Notes: generated by a model from the letters alone, not told the origin. A DNA stretch of 64,000 bases from Nymphaea colorata (GCF_008831285.2 NC_045139.1:21620412-21684411); one strand, 5' to 3'. Positions 22,843-35,900 are shown, counted from the first letter of the stretch. Numbers and translations: made by a program.

Positions 22843-24488
22843 AATTCTCTATCCTAAAGAATTAGGATTTAGGATTAAGTCAATTCTTCAAGTAATGGAA
22901 CTTGAAAACCAATTTAAAATCTCTTGGACAGATCCAAGAGAACCAAAACATCTATACTAACGAAGAAGATAACATTAGAATAAGATATAAAGGCATGTTA
23001 GATATAGAAAATCTGGATACTATAGACGAAGAATCTATAGCAAAAAGCTTCTTGACAAATAAAAGTGTGAAGAATTTTATGGATTTAGTCATGGATGAAA
23101 CAAGAGAATCCGAAGTAGTCCAAACTGGAACCTTAATAGGTTATCCTCCTAGAGAACCGTTTTCAAGTATAGGAGAATGTCTGGAAAAATTTAAACCTAA
23201 GGGAAAGAGATTCCCTCTAGAAATCACTGATCATAAGAAAGTTGTTGATCTAGGAAAGATTATAGACCTGACAGTCCATGACCCACAACTTTGGCCTCAG
23301 GTTATTGACCAATGGGGTGCAATCTTAATAAAAGATTACCTCAAAGCAAATGTAGGCTATAAGGATTCTAGAAAAATGATTGCCTCTTTGGAAACATATT
23401 TAGGTGAATCTGCTAGAGTGTTGGAAGCCTACAAACATAACCACCCTACAAAGTACGAAAAGGATTTATCTTTAGGAATTAACCCTTACAATTTCGTGTT
23501 TAGAATTCAAGTTATTCTGATAGGAGCTAGCCCTAATATGGGAACTATAGAACTTCAATATGATGCCCTTAACAGGTTATAGCAACTTACTCTAACAAGT
23601 TGGAGTCATATTAAGCAACTCCTGAAAGATTACTACTATTACACATCCATATCAAGGAATGCAAATGATAATAATATAGGAGATAAGCTCTTTAGAAAAT
23701 TGCCTGGAACCTTGGGCAAGGACATAGTTGATAACTGGACCACTTATCTCCAAGATATAAAAGCACCTGCCTTTATGCAAAATATTGCATTCAGGATTGG
23801 ATATATCTATAGATTTCTAGAGAAGAAATGTACAGAAATTAAAATCCAAAAACAGCTAAAAGGAGACAATCCCTTTTGCAAAAATATTTACACATCTCGG
23901 AATTATGGAAGTAATTCTGAGAAGAGAAAGCCTACTAGAAGAAAGGGCAAAAAGATAGTAAAGTCTAAACCCAGAATGCCAAATAAGAAATATTTTTTGA
24001 AGGAATCAAAAAGTAAAGCACCATATTTCAATAAGGACAAGCATGTTCGAAAATATAATAAGAAATGAAATTATAAAAATAAATTAAGTTGCATCATGTG
24101 CAAAAATAATGATCATTTAGGCAGTCACTATCCTAAATTAATGAATACATATTCCAGGGAAGCTGTATTAATAAATACCACCAATCAAGAGCTCGTTAAC
24201 ATAGATGATCATGGTAGTGACTCAGAGTCTATTTACTCAATTGTCTCTATAGAAGACTTTGGCTTTACTAAAGATCTAACTTAACATGAAGAGGATTACC
24301 CTTTAGTAAAAAGTTTTGTACAAGACGATTCTGACGTAACTCATGAGATCGACACATTAGATGAATTTGAGAAATTGGCAAGCTCCAAAGTACGTGAACA
24401 TAATTGCAATTTTAGAGATGGCAATCTAAATAGACATTGTTTTGTTTGTTGCCAATACCCTAGTATTGAACACAAGTGGAAATGCATC
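22811..24488 (+). pseudogene. Viral ORF3 (coat protein and Cys-rich region), second copy, broken
   Basis: ATG at 22,811; frameshift near 22,900, then open 22,902-23,582 (acidic leader, linker and first part of the capsid core). There is a stop at 23,580, then more capsid core with DKLFRKLPGTLGKD at about 23,690, the basic patch KRKPTRRKGKK near 23,935 and the zinc knuckle CIMCKNNDHLGSH near 24,090 with Tyr at the last ligand position. An acidic stretch follows, then a second Cys/His-rich segment (24,400-24,480). The copy stops abruptly at about 24,488, where inverted ORF4 sequence begins. No movement-protein domain is fused at the N end. Confidence 0.75.
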
Positions 24489-24489
24489 A

Positions 24490-25440
24490 TGCCGCTACTT
24501 TTTTGGATGGTATTGTATCCTGGTGCCACTTGTTTGATTCGAAGGATTTTTATCTTATCACTTTCAGACTCTGCTTTCATGGCTTTTTCTCAACCGCACA
24601 CGTAGCATGTCTTCTTTTCATGCTTCATAAGATTACAATAAAATTTTGCAGTTTCCTGCGAACATGTATGGTCTCCTAAATCAGTTCTTTTTTGGAATGT
24701 CTGTAGATGGGCCAAAGAAGAGGGATCCTTTCTTTTAGCTGTACTGATTAAGGCACAACGGCTACTGGATGCATTATGCCACCAAATATCCATATAAGCT
24801 TTTCTTGCTTTGACTACAGCCTTGAGACCTATTGCTTTTCTATAATGGATTATTTCCATTATATTTTTATTGCAAGGGTAGGCCTTTTTCTCCTAGGTCG
24901 TATCAAAGGTAAACTCATAATTTTTTTCCCACAATTCCAATATGAATCAGATGTAGGATAGACTTTTCTCTTAGGGGGTAATTTTATTTTTTAATTATTT
25001 CAGGGCCTCTTGAGAAGAATTTTAAGGAAATAATAGTTTCATTAGAAACTGCTGGGTTATTGATAGCAAATTATTTTATCACCATCATGACTTCAAGAGG
25101 TAAAGATTTTATTTCTTCAAAAGAAGGGAATATATAAATATTGCTAATTGATCCAAAAGTGAACCATTTTGCAATAAATTCAGGGGAAGTACCTTGAAGA
25201 CAAATAATTCTTGGATAGATTCCTGAAAAATCTGTTAGAAAATTTCCTTGTGGGTCTTCCACAGGGAGTTTATATAATTCAAAAAGATTTTGAAAATATA
25301 AATCCACTATTCCAAGATTTTTGGGAGTTTTTTCCATTAAAACAACTACGAGGATTTAAATTCTCACAGTTTGGGGTTCTAAAACTAGGTCAGCCCTTGT
25401 AAATACGGAGGACTGTCCTTTATCTTTCTCGATTTCCCGA
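24490..25440 (-). pseudogene. Viral ORF4, minus-strand copy, broken
   Basis: Reverse-complement parallel of 17,500-18,400: an upstream block (25,071-25,337) with YPRIICLQGTSPEF and a downstream block (24,590-24,859) with YRKAIGLKAVVKA and a Cys pair near its end. The two blocks are separated by frameshifts. It abuts the truncated + strand ORF3 at about 24,488, forming an inverted junction. Confidence 0.55.
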
Positions 25441-25504
25441 ACCAGATACAACTTTCTTCAGCCACTGGAATCTTAGGAGGACTGTCCTTTATCTTAATCT
25501 CATT

Positions 25505-26350
25505 TACCCATTTGGTCCTAATTTTTGCATAAAGACCTGATACCAGGTTATGCATTTGTGGAATGTATGGTCATGCATAATTCAAGATTCCTCAAAATTG
25601 TTGAAGCATTTTTTTATCTTCGATTTTGTTGGGGAAATCTTTTATGATTTTCTCAATTATATGTGGCTGGAGTTTTATATATCCATTACCAATTTCTGTT
25701 CCTAGGACTTTTATGTGAGTTTTCATAACTCCATTTTTTTCTTAGAAATGATAATTTCATTTTTCTCAAAAGCTTTGAATACCTTTTTGAGATAAATAAT
25801 ATGATCACTTTTAGTTTTTGAAAAAACTAAGGTATCATCAATATATACTATGGAGAAGTCTTTACAACTGTCCATAGCAAGGGTCTATCTTTCTTTGAAA
25901 AACATTGGGAGCATTTTGCAAGCCAAAGGGCATTGCAATCCATTCGTAATGTCCTTGGAGACATGAACGTTGTCCATTGTATTGAATTGTCTTCCATTCT
26001 AACTTACCAAAATTTGCTTTTGTAGTCAAATTTTGAGAATTATTTTTGATCCTGAATCTGCTGGATCAAAGAGTTTTTGTCTGGAATGTTATACCAATCA
26101 TCTTGGGTATTATCATTCAATCACCTATAGTTAATAACTATTCTCAATTTTCCTCTCACCTATTCAGAATGTTTATTTACTATAAATGCTATTGATCTAT
26201 GAGGGCTAGAACTCATCTTGATAACTTTTAAGTTAAGCAGGTCTTTTATATGGTTTGCCATATCCTTTTTCTCTTCTAAAGAAAGATTAATATTAGCTGT
26301 CTTTATCCTTAAGTTTGGATTGATCATGTCAAGTTACTTGATTTTTCTCT
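25505..26350 (-). pseudogene. Viral reverse transcriptase, minus-strand copy, broken
   Basis: Matches 15,805-16,575 in reverse, with several stops and frameshifts. The catalytic Tyr-Ile-Asp-Asp box is still readable near 25,840. At about 25,505 the sequence passes directly into ORF4, so the RNase H domain is deleted. An ACTGTCCTTTATCTT word occurs on both sides of that join (25,405 and 25,480) and may have guided the deletion. Confidence 0.75.
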
Positions 26351-26474
26351 CAATACTTTTGAGCATTATCTCCCATAATTTCAAGCTTTAATGACTTGGA
26401 TATTAAGTCATCTATTTCTTGGTTGCTTGAGTTGATTTCACCCTGCTCGAAACTGTTAAGAATCTTTTTTGTAT

Positions 26475-27560
26475 CTACAACATAGTCAGTTGTTTCAAAT
26501 TTTCAAGATTAATATCAACTAATCCTTCATATTTCAGGATTAGGTTATATTTTGTTTCATGTTCTAGAAAAGTAGAGATATATTCTCTATCTGTAATGGT
26601 TTGACACATCATGGCTTGCTTTTTGCATTGTCCTTCTATGGGACAGGTACACCCATTGTGTAGTGGAGAATTATTGGGGGAGTGTTCCACCACACTTCTC
26701 TCGCACTTTTGTTGGGTCATCAAACCAACTAGGAGGTTCATGGAACATTTGTAGCTGTGTTTTAGTTGGTAACATTCTATGATGAACGCCAATAAGAAAA
26801 CTCAAACCTATGACAAAATGTATAGGTATACAATGAAGGTTGCCAATATAAATTTTTGGACAACTAAACTGATTAGTAAAAGTTCTATTTTCATTGACGA
26901 GTTGGAGTTTTGTCGTTTCTTTTGGAATATATGTTGTGTATTCCAAATTATGGCTGGACATATTGTTTGATACTATGGGTTTACCCAAAGGTTTGGTGTA
27001 CTTCGGATCGAATAAAGATTCATTCAGGATTGTAATGGTACATCTTGTATCTATAAGTGCTTGGACATCAATAAAAGTTTCGTCAAGAACTAGCCTACAT
27101 TTTATCATTAATTGGTAAAACTGCGGATCATTTGAGTTCTTTTGGTGAATAAAGCTTATAAAACTTTGTGGTTTTTCAACGTTTATTATATTATTGCCAT
27201 ATTCTATGATCAAAGGCTCTTTTCCCTTCTTTAAAGCCTTTTGAAGATGATCAATTTGTTCCTGACATTCAAGAATCTGTTTTTGAATTAGTGTTTTGAA
27301 TTCTACAACATTATCCCTGAAATTTTCATGTCTTTTAATTCTTTTTTCAAGATGAGATTCTTCAAATTTGTGTTTAGGCTTGTTATCTTCTACAACAGGA
27401 AAGTCTAGGTTTGGTTTAAGTTCTTTTAAACATAATCTACAAATTTCATTGTAGCACAAGGTGCATTTCCACTTGTGTTCAATACTAGGGTATCGACATC
27501 AAGCGAAATAATGTCTGTTTAGATTGCCATCTCTAAAGTTCCAATTATGTTCACATACTT
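26475..27560 (-). pseudogene. Viral Cys-rich and aspartic protease region
   Basis: The open frame 27,459-26,671 starts in a Cys-rich segment (CYNEICRLCLKELKP), runs through a Lys/Glu-rich helical linker and reaches the retropepsin core VQALIDTRCTITILNESLF. The active-site triplet is Asp-Thr-Arg instead of Asp-Thr-Gly, so the protease is dead. A frame change near 26,750 leads into 26,475-26,792. This is the only copy of the protease in the window and shows what the first + strand copy has lost. In caulimovirids the protease cleaves the polyprotein. Confidence 0.75.
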
Positions 27561-27599
27561 TGGATTTTTTATTCATCTGTGAAGCTTCCCAATTCTTCA

Positions 27600-28745
27600 A
27601 ATTCATCTAATGTGTCGATCTAATGAGCTATGCCAGAATTGGCTTGTACAAAACTTTTTACTAAAGGGTAATCCTCTTCATCAGAAGATAGATTCTTAGT
27701 AAAGTCATAGTCTTCTATTGAGACAATTGAGTAAATAGACTCTGACTCACTTACATATTCATCTATGTTAATGAGCTCTTGATTAATGGTATTTATTAGT
27801 TCTGCTTCCCTGGAATATGAATTCATTAATTTAGGACCGTGGCTGCCTAAATGGTGATTATTTGTGCACACGATTTAACTTAATTTAGTTTTATAATTTC
27901 ATTTTTTGTCATATTTTATGACACCTTTGTCTTTATTTAAATATGGTGCTTTACTTTTTTATTTCCTCAAAAAGTATTTCTTACTCTGTTTTTTGGGTTT
28001 AGACTTTACTATCTTTTTGCCTTTCTTCTAGTAGGCTTCCTCTTCACAGGATTACTTTCATAATTCTGGGATGTGTCAATATTTTTGCAAAAGGAATGGT
28101 CTCCTTCTAGCTGTTTTTGGATTTTAATTTCTATACATTTCTCCTCTAGAAATCTACAGATGCAATATTTTGCATAAAGTTAGGCGCTTTTACATCTTGG
28201 AGATAAACAGGCCAATTACCAACTATTTCCTTGCCCAAGGCTCCAGGCAATTTTCTAAAGAGCTTATCTCCTATATTATTTTCATATGGATTCTCTAATA
28301 TGGATGTGTAATAGTAGTAATCTTTCAGGAATTGCCTAATATGACTCCAACTTGTTAGAGTAAGTTGCTCTAACCTGTTAAGGGCATCATATTGAAGTTC
28401 TATAGTTCCCATATTAGGGCTAGCTCCTGTCAGAATAACTTGAATTCTAAACACGAAATTATAAGAGTTAATTCCTAAGGATAAATGCTTTTCATACTCT
28501 GTAGGGTGGTTAGGTTTGTAGGCTTCCCAGATTGCTCTAGCAGATTCACCTAAATATGTTTCCAAATAGGCAATCATTTCTATAGAATTCGTATGACCTA
28601 GATTTTCTTTGAGGTATGGCCTAGATTTGCTTTGAGGTAATCTTTTATTAAGATTGCACCTCATTGGTCAATAACTGAGGCCAAAGTTGTGGGTCATGAG
28701 CCGCCAGGTTTAAAATTCTTTCTTGATCAATAACCTTCTTATCAA
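27600..28745 (-). pseudogene. Viral coat protein region, minus-strand copy, broken
   Basis: The capsid core reads at 28,664-28,146 (ending FMQNIAS), the Lys/Arg-rich patch is degenerate at about 28,060-27,890, and the zinc-knuckle remnant with acidic tail is at 27,871-27,620. In this copy the last knuckle position is Gly rather than Cys. Upstream the sequence is joined near 28,740 to ORF2, with loss of the ORF3 start and acidic leader. Confidence 0.75.
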
Positions 28746-29215
28746 GTTGAATATATTTGGATATTCTTTATCAGATGCTCCTAGGCCAGAATAGGCAGAA
28801 AATCCTTCTGCAACATTAAAGCCATCAGTTTTGATTTTGATAGCAATGGGTTTAACTATTTCTTCGTCTTCCACTAGCTTAGACTCAATTTTTCTAAGTT
28901 AGTTATCATGTTTTCTATTTTTTCAAGTTTAATGTTTAGTTCATTAATCTTGTGATTAAAATTGTTTTCTACAAACTCTAATCATTCCCAAAGAATAAGG
29001 GTTTGTTGTTCTACTTGCTGTTTATATTGACACCTAGGAACTTTACTTAATGATTTTATTAAATCATTAATTTGGGCTTCATAATAATCCATATTTTCAG
29101 ACAAATCTTTTAATAGTTTGTTCTTAATTGGCAAAAAACTGGCTATAGTATCAAATATTCTCGTATTTGATTTACCATTATCTTTTAGGTTTTTGCCTAA
29201 GGAGATTATCAGGTC
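28746..29215 (-). pseudogene. Viral ORF2/ORF1 remnants, minus-strand copy
   Basis: From 29,215 down, reads the middle and C-terminal part of ORF1 without the mitochondrial insert, the ORF1/ORF2 junction near 28,880 and about 45 codons of ORF2, with stops. The left end of ORF1 is cut at about 29,215, where + strand RNase H begins. Confidence 0.6.
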
Positions 29216-29219
29216 AATT

Positions 29220-29660
29220 AAAATCCCTTAGGTTACCACTTAGACCAGACCATCTAATAGTCCATACAGATGGTTCACACCTTGGTTGGGGTGCAGTTTT
29301 GTTAGCTAAGCCTTCCAAATATGATTCAAAAGCTACCGATGAAATTTGCAGATATGCATTGGAAAAATGTATGGAGAAAGGTAACATATCCTCAATTGAT
29401 ATTGAGCTTCTAGCTATTTCTTATACCCTAAAAGCTTTTGAATTATTTATTCTCAGAAAACAATTTTTTATTCGGACTGACTATGAAGCCATTGTAAACT
29501 TTCATGTACAATTACACGAAACAGGAAAAAAGTCTTCAGCAAGACAACGGTTAAATTTCAGAGATATTGTATCAGCTTACTAAGCACAAATCACCTTTGA
29601 ACACATCAAAGGAAATGACAACAACATCACTGATATTCTTTCACGTCTTCTATCAATATA
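29220..29660 (+). pseudogene. Viral RNase H fragment, + strand
   Basis: Reads IVHTDGSHLGWGAVLL (catalytic Asp), then an Ile-Asp-Ile-Glu box (catalytic Glu), FIRTDYEAIV (catalytic Asp) and, after one TAA at 29,581, the conserved end with DILSRLL. It is better preserved than the copy at 16,576-17,122. It begins abruptly at the inverted junction and lacks RT upstream. Confidence 0.8.
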
Positions 29661-29662
29661 AA

Positions 29663-29845
29663 ATGGATAGCTTGGCAGAAGAACTATCAAAGGCAATAGA
29701 CATGCTAACTGGAATCTACAAAGAGCAACAAAAATTGGTGATTCAGGTATTAGACCAACATTCAGAACTTACAAAAAGGCTGGATGAAGCTCTAGATCTC
29801 CTACAAACTGTGGAGACAAAATGGGCAACAATGTCTAAAAAGGTG
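29663..29845 (+). pseudogene. Viral ORF4 N-terminal fragment
   Basis: ATG at 29,663 just after the RNase H end. About 60 codons of a Glu/Lys/Leu-rich helix (probable coiled coil with hydrophobic residues spaced by three and four) parallel the start of ORF4 at 17,123. It is cut off at about 29,845 by TA-repeat DNA, the right border of the viral cluster. Confidence 0.6.
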
Positions 29846-29879
29846 TATATTATGTTATGTACATTATTATTTGTAATAC

Positions 29880-29892
29880 ATTGTATACATAA

Positions 29893-29981
<89 letters not shown>

Positions 29982-31460
29982 ACATATATATAACACATAT
30001 ATGTTGTTACGTAGTTATACATATATATTTACATATACATATATTATGTATATGTACATATATGCTATAATAATATAAATGTTACATAACATAATATGTA
30101 CGTAGAACTGTATATACATTATGTTATATGTTGTAAATATAATATGTTAATATCTTATATAACTATTACACTATTAGTATAATTTATGTATATGTGTATT
30201 ATATGTATGTCATATATGTGTATGTATTATGTCATACATATTACTACATATATGTATATACACATAATACGTATATGTATTATATGTAACATATGTTATA
30301 TTACACGTATATCACATGTATTGTGTACGTGTAATATTATTACGAATACATGTACATATATTACATATTAGATGTTAAATATGTACGTTACATATATAAC
30401 CTATATGTTATATACGTACAATATGTTATGTAACATGTTGTATAATATATATTATGTATGTACATGTTATATATAATTTATATGATATATTATATTACAT
30501 ATATTATGAATATATACACAATATATGTAATATAATATATCATATATATTTTACAATATATGTATATACATATGTATTACATTATAACATATATATATAT
30601 ATATAGATATATATGTATAAGTATATATATTTAATATACAAATATTGTATATTGCAATATATGCATTATATTGTATATATGTATTGTGTAATATTATACT
30701 TATATATGTTATATACATATATAAAATATGATTATATTATATAATTAGTTCATATATATAGTATATGTATTTATCATTACATATTATAACAATATGAAAT
30801 ATATTATATATAATATGTTATATACGTTTACTTAATTACAAATATATACAATATATAGTACTATATCGTGCTACACGTATACTAGACAAATTATATACAT
30901 ATATATTCACAAACAACGTTTACGTATATGTATATTGTACTGTGCTTATTAAACATATGTACAATATAAGTTATATAATATACAATATATTATATTTATG
31001 TTTTATATATGTAATATATAACATACATATATTACACGTATAGTATGTGCATATAATGTTATATGTTGATATATACTATATATTGTACATATGTTACATA
31101 ATGTAAATAGTGTATATATGCAATATATATACTATATATTACATAGTATACATATAAATAATATATATATATATTATATGTATATATAACATATATATAC
31201 ACGATATATATGCATATATACTATAACATAATATGTTACATGCATATAACTGTATACATATAGAATAATATATGTATATTGTACTATATGTGCAATATAA
31301 TAATGTCATACATACGTTATATGTATATACATATATATGTGTATATATCTTATATGATAACATATATATACATATATAATATATGTGTAACGTACATACG
31401 ACGTATACGTTACATATACTATTGTAACATATATATACATTGTATTATATAGTATATATA
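29880..31460. repeat. TA-rich microsatellite block on the right of the viral cluster
   Basis: Starts with about 85 bp of pure TA and continues for 1.5 kb as degenerate TA/TACA/TATG repeats. Open frames in it are repeat translations (Tyr/Ile/Met/Cys/His) and are not genes. Confidence 0.92.
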
Positions 31461-32803
31461 ATACCGTAAAGTTGGACCCTCCCCCTCAAATCTGACTTTA
31501 AATCCATACTTTTTAACATGTAGCATGGATTTCAATCTCCCAAAACATACCTTCTTATGCAGCCTCCATCATAGATCCGAAGGAATCAAACCCAACCTTA
31601 GGGTTTACCAAGAATCCTAGTCTCCAACGGGTTTACATAAGTCATACCTTGCACAGAAAGTAAACCACTAGAATCTCTTTAACTATGTTTCTTTTGAAAT
31701 TTGAACGACAACATCTTGAAATGAAATACACTGAAATGAGTTTTTAAAATTTTTTTAAAAAGTAATAACGTTAGTATGTATATTTCCATCATGCCTGGTC
31801 AATAGTAATGAACCATTTGAGAAAAACTTGTGACTCGTATATCAAATACATGAACCATTCTGGCCAAATATCGTAGCATCCAAAAGTTCGTAGTCTCTAG
31901 AAGTTTTATGTAATATTCAGAAGAAATCTTATTCACCATGCATCAGTATTTTGTTTCACTGCATTGAACGTTGCATTGATGAATGATATGAAACTCAACT
32001 AGTTACTTCATTTAAAAGTCTCCACCCTCCATCAAATCATTTTTAAAACTATTTCGGATCCTACAAATTAAACTACTGTGTAAGACAAGTCAAAATATCT
32101 CTCTCCACGTTCCCTCTTCATGAGCATTCGCCGTTATCCACTATGAAAGGTACTTGCCTCTTCGGTGATACCCTATGAAAAATTTGAAATATAATTTTGA
32201 ACATAAATCATATAAATTATTTAATTAAGTTGACAAGCCAATAAATGCACTTTATATATTTTTTTAATTTGGGTACATAGTTACATGATTTGAATCCTAT
32301 AAACTAATGGTGAAGTCAACACAACCCTCTCTGATTTGTCTGATTTTTACTTTGTTATTCAGACGCCATCTTTTACACAAGCAGCACGCCTTTTTCCATT
32401 TGATAGGACAAGACAGGAATGAATTTTCTCGTCTGTCAAGATGAAATGTGAAGCATTCATGCAATGAACTGTCACGCTAACGAATATACCGGCTTGAACC
32501 TTCCTAACCTCACGCAATTATTAGGGCCCACATGCTAACGGAAGAAGAAACCATCTGATGCAGATAACAGGACAACGAGCAGTAGAGGAGAGACTGACGG
32601 CATTTTCTTCTGTTCAATTGTTCAGTTGCGAGGAGAAGAGAAAAAAACACACTATTTGAGGTGTGTTGCTCATTTAAAATTTTTTCATAACTTTTGAATG
32701 TTCTGTCAAAAGTTAGCTTTGTGCGACCAGCACTCACATCTCAACTAGTGAAACATATGATTGCCATATGGGACATAATTATAAGTTGGAATAAGTCCAA
32801 TTG
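31461..32803. other. Non-coding DNA between the TA block and GRXS14
   Basis: No gene or element recognised. The right end (from about 32,804) is the likely 3' untranslated region of the glutaredoxin gene. Confidence 0.6.
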
Positions 32804-32809
32804 TTTATT
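32804..32809 (-). terminator. GRXS14: Poly(A) signal of GRXS14
   Basis: AATAAA on the minus strand about 120 bases after the glutaredoxin stop codon, a normal 3'UTR distance. Confidence 0.6.
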
Positions 32810-32927
32810 ACACCACCGGGAATAGGAAGCCGGAAGCATGACTTAGGAGACGTTTCCCTAACCATGCTGCGGCAGACATCACAATCACAATACACGTAAA
32901 AACAGAAGCAAGTTTCACTGGCTGCCA

Positions 32928-32983
32928 TCAGGAGCACATTACTTTTTCCAATAACTCCTGCAATTCCCCCGTCTTGTATGCCT
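32928..32983 (-). CDS. GRXS14: GRXS14 exon 3, 56 bases, C-terminal helix
   Basis: Preceded by the acceptor TTTCTGCAG. Encodes the final helix, E-AYKTGELQELLEKVMCS, then TGA at 32,930-32,928. The match to the conserved end of plant GRXS14 makes this small exon secure despite lying 10.2 kb from exon 2. Confidence 0.9.
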
Positions 32984-35900
32984 CTGCAGAAATCAGTTAA
33001 AAAGTCAAATGCTTTCCTACTAGAAAAAAAAACCTATGAGGAGAAAATGGGAAATGACCTTACATTTTCATTCTATTAGATCCTATAAAAACTTTACATT
33101 TTCATTCTTTATAGATGAACAGATAGGAAACTTGGAATCTTTTAGAGCCTTGACACGGCTATAAGGAAAACCAATTAACTGTGACCACACAACTGTCTAT
33201 AAATAATCATATTTCTTGAATGGACCAAACATATTGATATGAATTGCCATTATACCATACAATAGTTGAAGAGTGCAACATCTCTGAAATCTACGACTTC
33301 TGCATCAAAATGTAAATTTTTTTACCAAAAAATTTACTAGGTCCTAATCTCCCAGATTTTACTTGGCAAACTTTCAGCCATACCATAATAAGCTTTACAA
33401 GAGTGTCAAAATTTGTGCCCTTGTGTGCCCCCAAGCTGAATGGCATATTTTTTACAACAGAGGATGGAGAGAAACAAAATAAAAAGAAAGGGAGGGATTA
33501 ATGATGGAAAATAAAAGGAATGGAAAGGAAAGAAACTATTACAAAAACATGTTTGTATCATATTCACAAAAAGGCATTTTTAAAAAAAAAAAAAATGTCT
33601 TCCCACTTTCCAAGCATGATAAATAAGTCAGCCGAAAAAAGGGCAAAAACACATGTTTCGAAAAGGACACCAAAACAAAAAAAATGACAATATGTTTTTT
33701 AATGTTTTTTTCATTTTAAATGTTTTTCTCACGTTTTCTTATTTTTATATTTTCTTATTTTTTTTATATTTTTCATGTCTTTTGACATTTTTTTACTACC
33801 ATGTTTTACTTTTCGCATTTTGCTTTTAAGGCATTCTTTTAATTGTTTTAAAATTTGCCGAGACTTGCTCGAGAAAAACAACTTTGTTGTCTTATACCTG
33901 AGAAAAAGTTGTTGTTTAAAACATGTAACCAATATTTGTGACTATGGCTTGTATAGGAAGGAAAGGAATATAAAGAATTTAAGTTTGTTTATAACAATGC
34001 CCTTGACACCTCTAAACAATATTATGTAAATATTTGATCTCTCTCTCTCTCTTTCATATAACTTTTTTTAGCCTAAGTAAAAACTATTTTACTAAGGTAG
34101 AACCTAAAACAGAATATTTAAATATTAAAAAAACTAATTAGTAAAACTAATTATAGCCTTAAATGAAACTAAATAAAAAGAATGATATGCAAAATTCTAA
34201 TTAACAAAACAAATTACATATCTAATCAATAGACAACAAAAACAAAGAAAACTAATGATCTTAACTGAAGAAAATGCAAATCCTATCTAATCGTTAGTAC
34301 AACGAAGCATCTTGCTATATCATGTCCTACACTAATTACACAAATATGCTAAAACAGCTAACGTTCAAAGTTACAGCAAATAAAAGCAGCACGAAATATC
34401 TCGTGAAGAATTTTTTGCAAAAATGCTAAAATAAGTTAATTAACTTTAAAAACACTCAGGGGGCATTTGGATGCATCATAAACATGGTTTTCTATGAATA
34501 ACCTGAAAGGGATCAGGTTTTTCACTCCTTTTTATAAAATCAGGTTTTGTCAAAATTGAGTTAACCTCAAACCATTTTCATGGCATCGGAACACTCCAAA
34601 AACCTGGCTTTAGAGGCAAAACCCAGTTTTGGGGTATCATCCACACACCCCCTAGAAAGAACCCGATAGGAGGGTCGACCACCATGCAGCAACAGGAGAG
34701 AAACAGATTTTGATCTTCTAAAAAACAGTTCTTTTCTGTTATACACTCATGAAAATCAATTTTTTGTAAAGTTTAATTGAAATCGCTTGTGAATCGCACC
34801 CCAAAAAAAGGATAAATAAAAATCAATGAGAGCATTGATGGCCGCCACCTTTGGTTCTCTTCCTCCCTCTTTTATTCTAATCACTTATTGTAATTGTTGA
34901 TTAAGTGAATTAAGTTCTCTCTCTCCTAGGGTTGCGGTTTTGCCCCTAGGTTAAAGCTTCCCCATGGTTTTTCACCTCGTTCCGAGGTTTTCCACGTAAA
35001 TCTTGTGTTTGTTTACCTTTCTCTTCTTCCGCTGCGTGTCCTTACATGGTATCAGAGCCAAAATCGTGTTGTTTGGCTTCTTCGTTCGTGTGTGATTTAG
35101 GGTTTTTTTTGGAACCCTAAGTCTGATCTTGCTGGAGTTCTTTGTCCCACCGCCGCCGACGTAGACCGCCGTCCCACCGCCGCCGACGTCGCCCTACGTC
35201 CCGCCGCCGATATAGCCCACGGTCCCACCGCCGCCCGCTGTTGCCTGGCGTGTGCCGCTGCCGTCCGCCGGTCTGTGCCTAGTAAAACTGATCCTGGATG
35301 GGCGACTTGGGTGTTGGAAGATAGTCAAGTTAAGGTTTGGATTATTAGTTCTGTTTCTGCTGATATTCAGCCTCTTATTTTGCGAAAGTTGACCTCATAT
35401 GACATGTGGACTATGCTTGCGAGGATGTATGGTCGTAAAAAGAGAGTCCTGCGTACATACCAGATTAAACGCAACATCTATTCTCTTAAACAGGTGACTT
35501 GTCTGTGGCATCCTTCTATGCAGCCCTGAAGACTAAATGGGACGAACTGGATTATCATGTGAATGATGACTGGCATTGTGGTTCTGATCATGAACCGTAC
35601 TGGCAGAAAGAATGGATGGAGCGCACTTTTATTTTTCTGGGAGGTCTGCGTGATGAGTTTGAATCCATTAGGAGTCAAATTCTCAACTGTGACGAGACCC
35701 CTGGAATTGAGGAGGTGTATGCCCGGGTGGAATCTAAGGAAAAACGCCGTCACGTGATGCATATTGACTACAGTCATGGTAGTTCACCCTCTGCTTTTGT
35801 TGGCCGTGCTCCAGGGACTGGGCAGCGTCCCATTCGGCGTTGCAGTCATTGTAACAAGTTGGGACACTCAGTTGATTTTTGTTGGGACCTTTATCCTGAG

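Larger units (their letters stand above)
13637..29870. mobile_element. Endogenous caulimovirid cluster, rearranged
   Basis: A composite of at least three partial copies of one plant pararetrovirus. Evidence: coat-protein-like and zinc-knuckle sequence in three places (14.1-15.5 kb +, 22.8-24.4 kb +, 27.6-28.7 kb -), reverse transcriptase in two, RNase H in two, an ORF4 in three, and one each of movement protein, tRNA-Met primer site and dUTPase ORF. No LTRs are present and the copies are joined head-to-tail and then head-to-head, which fits a pararetrovirus rather than an LTR retrotransposon. Almost every ORF is interrupted, so this is an old, defective integrant. Both outer ends lie in TA repeats. 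Genus placement is not possible by eye; the ORF1-ORF2-ORF3 layout with overlapping starts recalls badna- and tungroviruses. Confidence 0.92.
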
